Shown: positions 1-8,662, counted from the first letter of the stretch. The stretch is DNA of 13,567 nucleotides from Chloroflexi bacterium UBA4733 (GCA_002404055.1 DHIZ01000338.1:1-13567); one strand, 5' to 3'. Program-made: numbers and translations. Notes: generated from the letters alone by a model not told the origin.

Positions 1-557
1 CGCATAGATCACGCCAATATAGTGCTATCAGGATCATACAGCCAGCAATTAGGTGAAGAAGACGCCGCGTTCTTACTGGGCTGAAGATCATGGGGGCGAG
101 CCTCCTACTTTGGGTACACGTCCGAACCGCTCAGTGCCGATACAAGGAAAGGTTGCTGCCATTGTATCCGACAGGCAGCTTGCGGCGCGCAGCGAGCGAC
201 TGGTCAAATGGCAATGGCGGGGCGACGTACCAACGGCGGCACGCGGACGGAATGCCGCCGGAGCCCTTGTGGGTGTGTGCGTAGGCATGCGAACCTAAAA
301 TGCAGCTGCAGACCTCTCTTGCTTGTAGACTGTTGCTGACAGGTAATGACACCGCAACTCGCGCGTGGCGCCCAACCGGCACCAGACGTCAATCCGCTTG
401 ACGTAATATGTTGACCATCCAGGTCATCAGTACGAAAGTATGCACAAGTGAGCCACATGAACCAAGGTGACGATGCTTACTCGCGAGTCCCTACGACGAC
501 GCCGGTCAACCGTCAACCGTTTAGCCCAACTTCCGCCACCATCCTATCGGCGTAATT
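1..557. other. Left-edge region without a recognisable gene
   Basis: No reading frame here looks like a real protein. The longest candidates (for example plus strand 53-298 from a GTG) lack a ribosome binding site and show no recognisable motif, and their third codon positions are not strongly biased to G/C as in the neighbouring genes. No tRNA-like or transposase-like sequence was seen. The visible structure is two inverted repeats at 386-426 and a doubled GTCAACC at 505-518. The 3' end of the minus-strand regulator gene lies just to the right, and no clear hairpin-plus-T-tract terminator follows its stop codon. Confidence 0.5.
386..426. promoter_or_regulatory. Two adjacent inverted repeats built on TTGAC
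   Basis: The first dyad has perfect 7-base arms, ACGTCAA (386-392) and TTGACGT (398-404), around a 5-base spacer. The second has 5-base arms, TGACC (412-416) and GGTCA (422-426), also with a 5-base spacer. Their centres are 24 bases apart. Equal spacers and a shared TGAC core are what a dimeric repressor or activator operator pair can look like. No gene start is obvious next to it, so the function is not established and chance is a real alternative. Confidence 0.3.
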
Positions 558-3266
558 TCACTTTTGCGCGCTCGTGGCGCGGTGGCGGTGGCGGGTTGGG
601 GCGGCGGGGTCCCAGGTCGGGCCGAGCAGGCGGCGGCCTTTCACGAGGATGGTCGCGGCGACCGAGGGGTCGCAGCCCCGGGCGGCTTGCCAGGCTCGCT
701 GCAGGGCCTGGCGGGTGCGCGCTTCGGCGTTGGGTAGGCCGCTCTCCTGCCACCAGGACGCCTCTTGTAAGCGGCAGGAGGCGATGTGGTCCGGCCGGTG
801 GTAGCGCGCGGCTGCGGCGGACGCTTCCTCCAGCAGATGGAGCGCCGCCGGCAGATCGTTGGCGGTGTGCTCGATGATGGCTCGCAGCAGAATCGTCAGG
901 ACGAGACGGCTGCGGTCCAGCCGGTGGCGCGGCGCGCGCTCGGCATAGCCGGCACGGGCGAACGCAGCCTCTGCTCTCGCTTGCCGGCGGAAGTCGTCGA
1001 CATCCTCCGGCCGTACCTGTGCTGTTGCCGCCGCCATGGCCTGCCAGCAGATACTGCGCCAGTAGTGGTAACGGGCGACTCCGCGGCCAGGCTCCCACCA
1101 GCCGGGGTAGTTGCGCCGCGCCTCCGCCTGCCAGCCGCGCCGCGCGTCGTCCGCATCCTCCAGTTGTTGCAACTCGTGCTGGCGTACCAGCAGCGCTCGT
1201 AACTCGGTCAGGAGGGCCTGGGGGTGATCGGGCATCGTGTCCCGGTGCAGGAGCATCCGGAAGGCGATCACGCTGGCATGAACGGTGAACAGACACTGGC
1301 GCTGGCCGCCTGTCGCGGTACAGGCGGTCGCCGGTGGCGGCAGCAGCCCCTCGGCGCGGGTCAGGGCCGTCGTCGCTTCCGCCAGTTCTCCCCTGACCCA
1401 GGCCATGAAGCTGCGCTCGGCGGCGATCAACGCCGCTTCCGCCGGAGCACTGGCCCATTCGGCGGTGTCGGACTTCAGCGCCGTAGCCGGAACCGCTCTT
1501 AGAACAGCATCGGCGAGGCGAACCAGGCGCAGATGCAGCAGGGTACGCCCGCTCGGCTGGAGCAGGTCGGAGAGGAATCGCCAGATCAGCAGCAACAACG
1601 CGGCCGCCGCCGGCAGCAAGGCAGCATCCTTGCGGGCCTGTTCCGCCGCATCCAGGCAGGCGCTCACCGCGTTGTCACCGATGCCAGCGTAGGCGGCCAG
1701 CGCTGCGGCAAGGTCGCGCCGCGCTCGCAGCCGGGGCGCCCAGCAACCTTCCCAAAGGGATTGCATGCCCGCGAGCGCGCTGGAAAGCGGGGCTGCTGGC
1801 AGTCGCCGGCGCGCCGGAGCCGGACACACATAGGTGGCTTCGGTCAGGCTGTCCGTCCGCAGCAGCCACGCCGCTTCCAGGAGAGAATCCAGGCCCAGCG
1901 GATGTCCCCCGGCTGCCGCGTGGAGTTCAGCGAACGTCCACTCCCGGGCCGGAAAGGAGGTGACGGTGAAGAGGAGTTGCTGCTGCTGTGGCCCAAGCGC
2001 CAGAAAGGCCCTGGCAGCGGCTGGACTTGGTCCCGACGACATTGCCGGCTCCGTCCGGCGCAACGCCGCAGGCAAATGCTGCGCCAGCAGCTCGGAGGCG
2101 TCCGCTGTCGCGCCATTGGACGCCGCCATGGCGCGGCGCACCTCCTGGCGCAACTGACTGGCGAGCGCCTGTACCTCGCGCAGCAGCCCGACTGTGTGGG
2201 CCCAGACCAACCGTTGCCACTGGCCGCGGTCGGCCAGCTTCCGACCGGCATAGCCGACCAGTTCGGCCAGGTAGGCCAGGCTCTCCCTGGGGTCGAGCGG
2301 TGGCCACGCCTGCCCCGGCTTGTCGGGAGTTCCGTTGCCAGCCAGAATGACGATCGCCCGGCTCGGCGTGCCGTGCAGCCACTCTTCCAACGCCGCCACA
2401 GCAAGGGGCATGGCGCCGCGGTACACCAGGAGCAAGACGGGCTGCCGGCAGAGGAGTTCCTGACGCAACTCCGGGTTGTCGGCCAGCATGGCGCCGCTCA
2501 GCACCGCCCCTTCACCGGGCGCCAACGCCTGCGCCAGCCACTCCCCCAACGCCGCAGGGTCGTCCAGTCCTACCGTCGGCCGCCAGGTGTGGACGCGCGT
2601 GAAGCGCTGCTGTCCCCAGCCCTGCACCGCCTGGAACAAGACGGCGCTGCCGCTGCCCGCCGCCGCCGCCACGCGCAGCACCGGGCTGTCTTCAGAGAGG
2701 TCGCGATCGACGGCAGCGGTGATGGCCGCGATCCGGCTGGCGAGGACGGCGGAGGGAGCCGGGTCGAACCCGAGGTGGCGGGTCAACGCCGGTGGCATCG
2801 GGCGGTGGCCACCCGCGCACAGCCGCAGTAACTCCGGGTCGAGCAGCAAGCCGGTCTCCCGGCGCAGTTCGCGGCAATACCAGGGCCAGGAGCGATGGTC
2901 CCGCCCCGCTAGCAGCGCCTGGCACGCATCCGCCGCTCTCGGCGCTGGCCGAAGCACAGTGAGGTGGCCAGCGGACTCCCATTTCGTGTACCGACGTGAC
3001 ACGGTAGTGCGCGACAGCCCGCGCGGATTGCCCAGCAGGGTGATGCCCTCGTCATACAGGATGCCGAGGCGGCGGTGCATAACGATGACGCGCAGCGCCA
3101 GTTGATCTACCGTGGTCAGCCGCCGATCACCAGCCGCGATGCGCTGCCAGATCGCGGCACAGGCCGCCTCAATATCTTCCGGCAGCGACGGCGCTGTGCC
3201 CGGCTCCCAGGGATACGCTGGCGCCCCGCCCGCTTGCCGCGACCGGGGAGACTTCCTTGCGCCCAT
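558..3266 (-). CDS. STAND-like regulator with N-terminal winged helix and degenerate P-loop
   Basis: A 902-residue protein, probably cytoplasmic. Residues about 50-105 look like a winged helix-turn-helix, with a recognition-helix-like stretch GLSRTTVSRRY (83-93). Residues 196-211 occupy the place of a Walker A loop but read AAAGSGSAVL, without the Lys-Thr/Ser pair. The hydrophobic strand PVLLLVYRG (276-284) has no Asp for Walker B. A winged-helix-like segment (about 428-470) and an Ala/Leu-rich TPR-like region (about 540-880) follow. This order matches STAND/AP-ATPase regulators such as MalT, except that the DNA-binding part is N-terminal and the ATPase looks inactive. The chosen ATG at 3266 has AGGGA five bases upstream. 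The frame stays open to 3464, adding 66 unconvincing residues. The ligand and target genes are unknown. The fold is inferred from motif order. Confidence 0.75.
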   Translation of the reverse strand: MGARKSPRSRQAGGAPAYPWEPGTAPSLPEDIEAACAAIWQRIAAGDRRLTTVDQLALRVIVMHRRLGILYDEGITLLGNPRGLSRTTVSRRYTKWESAGHLTVLRPAPRAADACQALLAGRDHRSWPWYCRELRRETGLLLDPELLRLCAGGHRPMPPALTRHLGFDPAPSAVLASRIAAITAAVDRDLSEDSPVLRVAAAAGSGSAVLFQAVQGWGQQRFTRVHTWRPTVGLDDPAALGEWLAQALAPGEGAVLSGAMLADNPELRQELLCRQPVLLLVYRGAMPLAVAALEEWLHGTPSRAIVILAGNGTPDKPGQAWPPLDPRESLAYLAELVGYAGRKLADRGQWQRLVWAHTVGLLREVQALASQLRQEVRRAMAASNGATADASELLAQHLPAALRRTEPAMSSGPSPAAARAFLALGPQQQQLLFTVTSFPAREWTFAELHAAAGGHPLGLDSLLEAAWLLRTDSLTEATYVCPAPARRRLPAAPLSSALAGMQSLWEGCWAPRLRARRDLAAALAAYAGIGDNAVSACLDAAEQARKDAALLPAAAALLLLIWRFLSDLLQPSGRTLLHLRLVRLADAVLRAVPATALKSDTAEWASAPAEAALIAAERSFMAWVRGELAEATTALTRAEGLLPPPATACTATGGQRQCLFTVHASVIAFRMLLHRDTMPDHPQALLTELRALLVRQHELQQLEDADDARRGWQAEARRNYPGWWEPGRGVARYHYWRSICWQAMAAATAQVRPEDVDDFRRQARAEAAFARAGYAERAPRHRLDRSRLVLTILLRAIIEHTANDLPAALHLLEEASAAAARYHRPDHIASCRLQEASWWQESGLPNAEARTRQALQRAWQAARGCDPSVAATILVKGRRLLGPTWDPAAPTRHRHRATSAQK

Positions 3267-3751
3267 CGCTTTCCCTGCCTTTGTCAAGGCGTGGCTCGCA
3301 ACAACATTCCTTTCCAAAGACCCAGAGGGTTGCTCGCCACCCAGCATCCAGGCGTCACGGCAATATCCCGCGCATGGCGGTGGGTCGGTTCGGGTGATGA
3401 AGGGCGCCACCGCCTTCCACATTCGGAGCGCAACCACCACGTGCTTGCTCAGAAGGTACGACAAGCGGGCGCCATCGCCGCCGCGATCAGCCGTTAGTAC
3501 TATGCTGCACTCGCGTCAGGGGTGGCGGCGGGGCTGTACGGATTCAGGAGATTAGTCAGGGTAAGGAGCAGCCAGGCAAGACGACGCAGGTGCTGACCGG
3601 CGGCCACGGCAACCTCACAGCATCCGGCGCCATACTTTGGCGTACACTCTTGCCTGTCGGCGACATCGCCTCCATGACCGCACCGGAGATAGGAGCGATG
3701 AATGAGACCTTCTTCGTCCAGACCGCAGCACGTCAGTACGTGCCGCGCTCC
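3267..3751. other. Intergenic region between two minus-strand genes
   Basis: This 485-base gap should carry the promoter of the 558-3266 gene, but no good -35/-10 pair could be picked out. A TTGACA on the minus strand (3282-3287) lies only about 15 bases before the ATG, too close to serve it. A small inverted repeat CGCCA-tactt-TGGCG sits at 3628-3642, and a second hairpin at 3725-3746. A plus-strand frame of 32 codons from ATG 3698 is preceded by purine-rich sequence but runs antisense into the end of the Rpn-type gene, and is not called. Confidence 0.5.
3725..3746 (-). terminator. Small hairpin just after the Rpn-type gene
   Basis: Arms GCACGT (3728-3733) and ACGTGC (3738-3743) enclose the loop CAGT. 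Two further base pairs (3725-3726 with 3745-3746) lie beyond a one-base mismatch. On the minus strand the hairpin begins about six bases after the stop codon of the Rpn-type gene. No T-rich tract follows, so termination is only a possibility. Confidence 0.25.
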
Positions 3752-4738
3752 CTACGCCGGTCGCTCCGGCTCGGCTTCAAGCTCGTTGAGCGTTGATGCG
3801 GCGCCGATCCGGCCGATCAACTGGTCAAGCTGTAGCTCGTCGGCAGTGTCGATCTGTCGCCCCAGCGCCTCCGGCACGGTCCCGAAACGCGCCTGCACCA
3901 ATCGCCGCAGCACGGTGCGCTGCCCCTCTAACCGCCCTTCGCGCCGCCCTTCCCGCAGCCCAATCTGTTCCCCGCGTTCCTGCCCGATGCGTTCTGCGCT
4001 GGTAATGTAGGGCATCCGTCGTTCCTCCTCAATCCGTTCAACCTCGTGCAACAAGAGCGCCTCTTGCTCCGCTGGCAAGGCCAGCATCCAGTCGATCAGC
4101 CGAAACAACTCCAGGATGTGCTCCCGCGCGTAGCCCCGCTCGTACAGCCCCCGGATCAGCCCCAACTTGGCCCGCCCCCGCGCCTCCATCGCCCCAACAG
4201 TCGCCTGCGCCGCCAGGTAGGCTCGCACCACTACCGAAAATGGGTTCGCACTCGCCGCCAACTCCGCATCGCGCTCCCGCCAGTCCAGCAGCTTGACCAC
4301 GGGATAGCGCAGCTCCACGGCGCAGCCCCAGAGATCCTGCGTGAAATGCGCCGGCCGCCAATCGGGCTGCTCGTCTCCCAGGATGGCGACGCTCATGATG
4401 GGACGGCTGTGGTGATCAAAGATGCGGTAGTAGTAGACGAACATGCGTCGGGCGAAGTCAGGGTCCGGCTGGCCCTGCACTTCGATATGGATGAGGACCC
4501 AGGCGTCGCTGCCATCGCGCCGCCAGACCTGCACCAACGTGTCGGCCAGGCGACGGCCCAGATTCGCATCGCGTGTGACCCGTTGCAACTCCGTGTCCAG
4601 CGCCTGGTGAGGGCGGCTCCAGTCAATCTGCGTGGCCACGTCTGGGAAGAAGAGGGCGAAGGCGTCGGGCAGGTACTTGGCGAGCGCCTCCTTCCAGGGA
4701 CTGTCGTAGTCTGCTGCGGGCGTCGTCTTGTCACTCAT
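3752..4738 (-). CDS. Rpn-family PD-(D/E)XK nuclease / putative transposase-type protein
   Basis: A 328-residue protein of the Rpn / PDDEXK 'family transposase' group, whose characterised members are DNA endonucleases promoting recombination. The N-terminus (SPWKEALAKYLPDAFALFFP, 13-32) is typical of the group. The nuclease core follows: Asp67 in RRLADTLVQ, then Glu86 and Gln88 in LIHIEVQGQ, the E-x-Q variant of the usual E-x-K. The conserved helix ARRMFVYYYRI (96-106) comes next. A charged Arg/Glu/Gly-rich stretch (249-273) links to a DUF4351-like C-terminal helical segment (about 289-320). The length is normal and the gene looks intact. The frame opens at 4936, but the family start is the ATG at 4738, preceded by a promoter-like sequence that would make the mRNA leaderless. 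No transposon ends or partner genes are visible. Confidence 0.88.
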   Translation of the reverse strand: MSDKTTPAADYDSPWKEALAKYLPDAFALFFPDVATQIDWSRPHQALDTELQRVTRDANLGRRLADTLVQVWRRDGSDAWVLIHIEVQGQPDPDFARRMFVYYYRIFDHHSRPIMSVAILGDEQPDWRPAHFTQDLWGCAVELRYPVVKLLDWRERDAELAASANPFSVVVRAYLAAQATVGAMEARGRAKLGLIRGLYERGYAREHILELFRLIDWMLALPAEQEALLLHEVERIEEERRMPYITSAERIGQERGEQIGLREGRREGRLEGQRTVLRRLVQARFGTVPEALGRQIDTADELQLDQLIGRIGAASTLNELEAEPERPA

Positions 4739-4744
4739 CGTTCC

Positions 4745-4773
4745 AGTGTAAAGCATGGGCGTGCAGTCCGCAA
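4745..4773 (-). promoter_or_regulatory. Predicted promoter of the Rpn-type gene, leaderless
   Basis: On the minus strand TTGCGG (4768-4773) and TACACT (4745-4750) are separated by 17 bases, a good sigma-70 type spacing. Six bases then lead to the ATG at 4738, so initiation seven bases after the -10 box would fall on the A of the start codon. No Shine-Dalgarno sequence precedes that ATG, which fits. It is a sequence prediction only. Confidence 0.45.
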
Positions 4774-4921
4774 AGGGCTGGCGCAAATGGGAGTGTCCCT
4801 CCATGACTTTGTTGGCGAACTCGCAGGGGCGGTGGAACCAGACGCTGAAGCGCCCGGCACGGCTCCTCACCACTGGTAACGGATACACTCTAGCCGCCGA
4901 TGGAACGATCGGCAGGCCACT

Positions 4922-7900
4922 GTGGAGGAACTGCACATCGGCACGATGGGATCACCGCCAGCATCGGGCGCAGCCTCGCGTCGAGGGCTGCTCGCGCTCG
5001 GCGCTGCCATCGGGCTGGCTATCGTGGCCCAATCAGTGTTGCTGCATACACAGCGAGCGCTGCCGGCGATACCGCTCTTCCTCGCTGCCATCGCGCTGGG
5101 CAGTCTGGCCCTGCGCTTGCACGCTGCGCCGGAGGCCGGCTTCGTCGCGCCGCTGCACTTTCGCGCCAGCCCGGCCTGGCAGCCGGTAGCGCTGATTGCC
5201 GTGGGGGCCAACGCGGCGGCGCTGGTCCTCCTGGCGCTGCACCGCTGGCCGAACCTGGCTCTGCTGCTCTTCGTGGCCAGTATCGCCACCGTCATTGTCG
5301 CTGCATGGCTGTTCGATGGCCGCCCGCGGCTGGCCATCCCCTGGCGGCGCGAGCGCCTGGACCTGCTGATCCTGGGCGGCTTGCTGCTGCTGGGGAGCGT
5401 CATCCGGCTGATTTTCCTCGACCGCCTGCCCTACGGCTTCTGGTACGACGAGGCCAACGGCAGCCTGCTGGCCCAACACCTGCTGAGCGACCCGAACTAC
5501 CGGCCCGTCTTCTTTGACTTTCCGGGGCCCGATTCTCCCCTCTACCCCTACCTGGCGGCGCCATTCCAGGCCGTGCTGGGACCGCACGCGCTGGCCTGGC
5601 GCCTGCCCGCCGCGCTGGGCGGCATCGTCGGCATCCTTGCCGCCTTCCTGGCCGGTCGCACGCTGTTCGGCCGTGCCGCCGGTCTCATTACTGCCGCCAT
5701 CATGACGACACTGCCCTGGCAGGTCACCTTCAGCCGCGAAGCGATCAGCGGGAACGTCTGGGCAGTGACCTTCGACATGCTGGCGATGGCCTTCCTGGTG
5801 CGCGCGCTGAAGCGCGGCAGTTGGACCTCCGCCGCCCTGGCCGGCGTCATGCTCGGTCTGGGCCTGGACACTTACGTGGCAAGCCAGCTCATGGCGGCGG
5901 TGCTCCTGCTCACGTTGCTGCTCTTCTGGTTGCGTCGGCCGCACAGCTACGCCCGCACCGTCCTCCCGCTGGCCGTCGCCTTCGGCGTAGCAGCCCTGCT
6001 GGTCACCAGTCCGCTGCTCGAGTTCGCCGTCCAGCACCCGCGGCAGTTCAGCCGGCGGACGCAGATGGTGAACATCTTCACGGAAATGCAGCAACGGCAC
6101 AGCAATGAGCCGCTGCTGCGCAGCGTGTCCAGGCACCTGCTGATGTTTAATGTGCAGGGCGACGCCAATGGCCGGCACAACCTGCCCGGCGCTCCAGAGT
6201 TGAATGCCATCCTGGCCGGCCTCGCTGTGCTCGGCCTGGGGTTGTGCCTGATCCGCTACCGCCGCCCGGAATACCTGCTCATGCCTTTCTGGTGGGCCGC
6301 TGTGCTCAGCGGCGGTATCTTCTCGGTCGTCTTCGAGGCGCCCCAATCGCTGCGCACCTTTGATGAGGTGAACGTCGTGGCGCTGCTGGCGGCGCTGCCG
6401 CTGTCGCTGGCGGTGCAGGCCGCCGGTTCGCTCCGAACGGCTCGACCACCAACCGCGCCCGCCGCCGGCGCGCGGTCACCAACGTCAGCACGCGCCGCCC
6501 GGCGTCTCCTCGCCGCGCTTGCGTCGCCGGCACTGTGGACGCTGCTGGCCGTGGCCGGGCTGCTCGCCTACTCCGGCGCGATGGATGTCTGGCGCTACTT
6601 TGGCATCCAGCAACGCAACGCTTCGGTCTATGCCGAGCACTCCACCACCGCCACGATCATCGCTCGCCAGGCGCGCACGCTGCCGCCGGGCACCACTGTC
6701 TATATGGATCAGCAGGTGATCGGCCAGCCAACGCTGGCCTTCCTTGCCCCTGGCGTTAAGCAGACCCCGTTTGAGGACAGCCTGCTGCCCTTGCGCGGCG
6801 CGACGCCTACCGTCATCTACCTCGGCGCCGACAACCAGACGGCGCTCCAGTTGCTACAGACCTACTACCCGAAGGCCACTGTGCAGCGCTTCGGACCGCC
6901 CTTCGGCGGCAACCCGCTGATCGACGGCATCCTCCTGCAACCGGCGGACATCAGCGCAATCCAGGGCGTCCGGGCGACCTTCCAGTCCGCCGGCAGTGCC
7001 GCAACGCCGCTGGTGCGCACTTTACCGAGTGCCGACCTGCCGGCCAGCGATCTGGCGGTACCCGTTCCGACCACGGTCACGCTGCGCAGTGTGCTGCTCG
7101 CACCCACCTACGGCGCCTACGAATTCCAGCTCCAGGGCCCGCTCGGCGCGCAACTGATGTTGGATGGCCAGCAGGTGGCCCAGGCGGCGCACATCACGCT
7201 GGCCAAGGGCACCCACCTCCTGGAAGTACGGGCCACCCTGGGCCAGGGCGATGGGCTGCACCTGCTCTGGCAACCGCCTTCCACCGCGCAGCTCACGCCC
7301 CTACCCCAGCAAGCGCTCTACGCCGAACGCGTCCGCGACACCGGACTGCTCGGCAGCTACTTTTCCAACGCCACCTGGACAGCGCCGCCGGCCTTCCAGC
7401 AGGTGGACCCTCAGGTGGATTTCGATTTTCACCTGATGCCGCTCAACCGTCCCTACAGCATCGAATGGAACGGCCAACTGGATGCGCCCGTTGCCGGTCT
7501 CTACCACTTCGGCACCACCTCGATTGATGCCTCCGCGCTCTTTCTGGACGGCCGGCTGCTGTTCGACAACACGACGCCGAACAGCTACCAGGACGCCACG
7601 GTCACCCTGAGTGCCGGCCTGCACGCGCTGCGCTTGCGCTACGCCGCCGTCAACAACTACGACCACGTGCAACTCTACTGGCAGCCGCCGAACGGCGATC
7701 GCCAGATCCTGCCCACCGCCTACCTTTTCCCGTCCTCGGCTGCCAGTCAGGCGCAGGCGCTGCCCGTCCTGCCGGCGGCAACACCACCCGTGCAGGTAGC
7801 AAGCGCTCCAGCGGCCGGGGTACGCAGCGGCGCGGTCGAAACGCTCCCGGCGCTCTGGCAGATCAACATGCACACCCTCTTCGCCGACAGCATTCCCGCC

Positions 7901-8653
7901 GGGTTGGCGGTCGACGCTGCCGGCAATATCTACGTGGCCGACCAGGGCCACCACGCGCTGGAGAAACTTGATAGTTCCGGCAAGCTGCTCTGGTCTGTCG
8001 CACCGCCCGCCGGCGCCGGAACGCTGGGCGACCCCGACGCCGTGGCGCTGGCGCCCGACGGCAACGCCTGGCTCCTCGACAGCACCGACGGCACGCTCTA
8101 CCACTTCTCGCCCTCCGGCCAGTATCAGGGTAAGGATGGCGGACCCGCCATCGCCACCTATAATCCGCGCGGCCTCGCCATCGGACCGGACGGCGATCTC
8201 TATCTCGTTGACACCGGCCGCGGCCGCGTGGTGCGCCTCTCCCCCACCGGCGCCGTGAAGCAGACGTTCGGAACGCAAGACCAGGGTGCCGGCGCGCTCG
8301 GTCAGCCCACCAGCGTTGCCGTGCTGGCCGGTGGTCAGCTCGCCGTTCTTGATCCAGGTAGCGGCAACGTCGTCATCTTCAGCCCGAGCGGCGCGCTGGT
8401 GCGGACGTGGCATGTTAATAGGAGTGCCACCGTCAACGGACCGCAACTGGTGGCGGATAGCAACAGCCTCTGGTTGACCGACCAGGGGAGCAATCAGATC
8501 CTGCACGACTCGCTCAGTGGACAGCAGTTAGCCGCCTACACGGCGCCGGGGCTGCTTGGTCCGAGCGCGCTGGCCATAGGCAACGGTGTGATCGTCATCA
8601 GCGAGCCCAGCACAGCGAAGATCGTAGCGTTGCGCGCGCCGCCCGGCCCCTAA
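4922..8653 (+). CDS. GT39-like membrane glycosyltransferase fused to PA14 and NHL domains
   Basis: A 1243-residue multi-domain envelope protein. Residues about 21-555 hold many hydrophobic segments and the GT-C (PMT/ArnT-like, GT39) signature: Asp176-Glu177 in WYDEANGS after the transmembrane helix near 147-166, and the conserved FSREAISGN loop (270-278). Such enzymes move a sugar from a polyprenyl-phosphate donor outside the membrane. A soluble segment (about 560-680) follows. Then come a partial PA14-like module (about 718-786), a complete one (about 807-935, GSYFSN and DGRLLFDN) and a six-blade NHL propeller (about 991-1240). PA14 and NHL parts probably face outward and bind carbohydrate or protein. 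The start is uncertain: GTG 4922 has a weak GCAGG upstream, while ATG 4946 gives 1235 residues. Acceptor and donor are unknown. Confidence 0.88.
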   Translation: MEELHIGTMGSPPASGAASRRGLLALGAAIGLAIVAQSVLLHTQRALPAIPLFLAAIALGSLALRLHAAPEAGFVAPLHFRASPAWQPVALIAVGANAAALVLLALHRWPNLALLLFVASIATVIVAAWLFDGRPRLAIPWRRERLDLLILGGLLLLGSVIRLIFLDRLPYGFWYDEANGSLLAQHLLSDPNYRPVFFDFPGPDSPLYPYLAAPFQAVLGPHALAWRLPAALGGIVGILAAFLAGRTLFGRAAGLITAAIMTTLPWQVTFSREAISGNVWAVTFDMLAMAFLVRALKRGSWTSAALAGVMLGLGLDTYVASQLMAAVLLLTLLLFWLRRPHSYARTVLPLAVAFGVAALLVTSPLLEFAVQHPRQFSRRTQMVNIFTEMQQRHSNEPLLRSVSRHLLMFNVQGDANGRHNLPGAPELNAILAGLAVLGLGLCLIRYRRPEYLLMPFWWAAVLSGGIFSVVFEAPQSLRTFDEVNVVALLAALPLSLAVQAAGSLRTARPPTAPAAGARSPTSARAARRLLAALASPALWTLLAVAGLLAYSGAMDVWRYFGIQQRNASVYAEHSTTATIIARQARTLPPGTTVYMDQQVIGQPTLAFLAPGVKQTPFEDSLLPLRGATPTVIYLGADNQTALQLLQTYYPKATVQRFGPPFGGNPLIDGILLQPADISAIQGVRATFQSAGSAATPLVRTLPSADLPASDLAVPVPTTVTLRSVLLAPTYGAYEFQLQGPLGAQLMLDGQQVAQAAHITLAKGTHLLEVRATLGQGDGLHLLWQPPSTAQLTPLPQQALYAERVRDTGLLGSYFSNATWTAPPAFQQVDPQVDFDFHLMPLNRPYSIEWNGQLDAPVAGLYHFGTTSIDASALFLDGRLLFDNTTPNSYQDATVTLSAGLHALRLRYAAVNNYDHVQLYWQPPNGDRQILPTAYLFPSSAASQAQALPVLPAATPPVQVASAPAAGVRSGAVETLPALWQINMHTLFADSIPAGLAVDAAGNIYVADQGHHALEKLDSSGKLLWSVAPPAGAGTLGDPDAVALAPDGNAWLLDSTDGTLYHFSPSGQYQGKDGGPAIATYNPRGLAIGPDGDLYLVDTGRGRVVRLSPTGAVKQTFGTQDQGAGALGQPTSVAVLAGGQLAVLDPGSGNVVIFSPSGALVRTWHVNRSATVNGPQLVADSNSLWLTDQGSNQILHDSLSGQQLAAYTAPGLLGPSALAIGNGVIVISEPSTAKIVALRAPPGP

Positions 8654-8662
8654 AACGAACAG

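Noticed and set aside
53..298. Possible 81-residue ORF near the left edge
   Set aside because: GTG start with no ribosome binding site, no recognisable motif, and weak third-position G/C preference.
1533..2831. Long plus-strand frame (432 codons) opposite the regulator gene
   Set aside because: Its translation is Arg/Gln/Gly-rich without any domain, while the minus strand reads as a coherent STAND-like protein. Long antisense frames are expected in GC-rich coding DNA.
3267..3464. 66-residue N-terminal extension of the 558-3266 protein
   Set aside because: The extension has no domain character, and the ATG at 3266 has AGGGA at proper spacing.
3698..3796. 32-codon plus-strand ORF after GGAGATAGGAG
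   Set aside because: The purine-rich leader is suggestive, but the product is Arg-rich and half of it is antisense to the end of the Rpn-type gene.
4046..4879. Plus-strand frame antisense to the Rpn-type gene
   Set aside because: It mirrors a well-recognised protein family on the other strand and has no recognisable motif or ribosome binding site.
4739..4936. 66-residue N-terminal extension of the Rpn-type protein
   Set aside because: Family members start at the equivalent of the 4738 ATG, and the extension would run over the predicted promoter into the divergent gene's start.
5033..6346. Minus-strand frame (437 codons) inside the glycosyltransferase gene
   Set aside because: The product is Gln/Glu/Arg-rich low complexity, and the plus strand encodes clear transmembrane and GT39 features.
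7301..8506. Minus-strand frame (401 codons) opposite the PA14/NHL part
   Set aside because: It is a shadow of the repeating NHL and PA14 coding sequence, with no independent motif.
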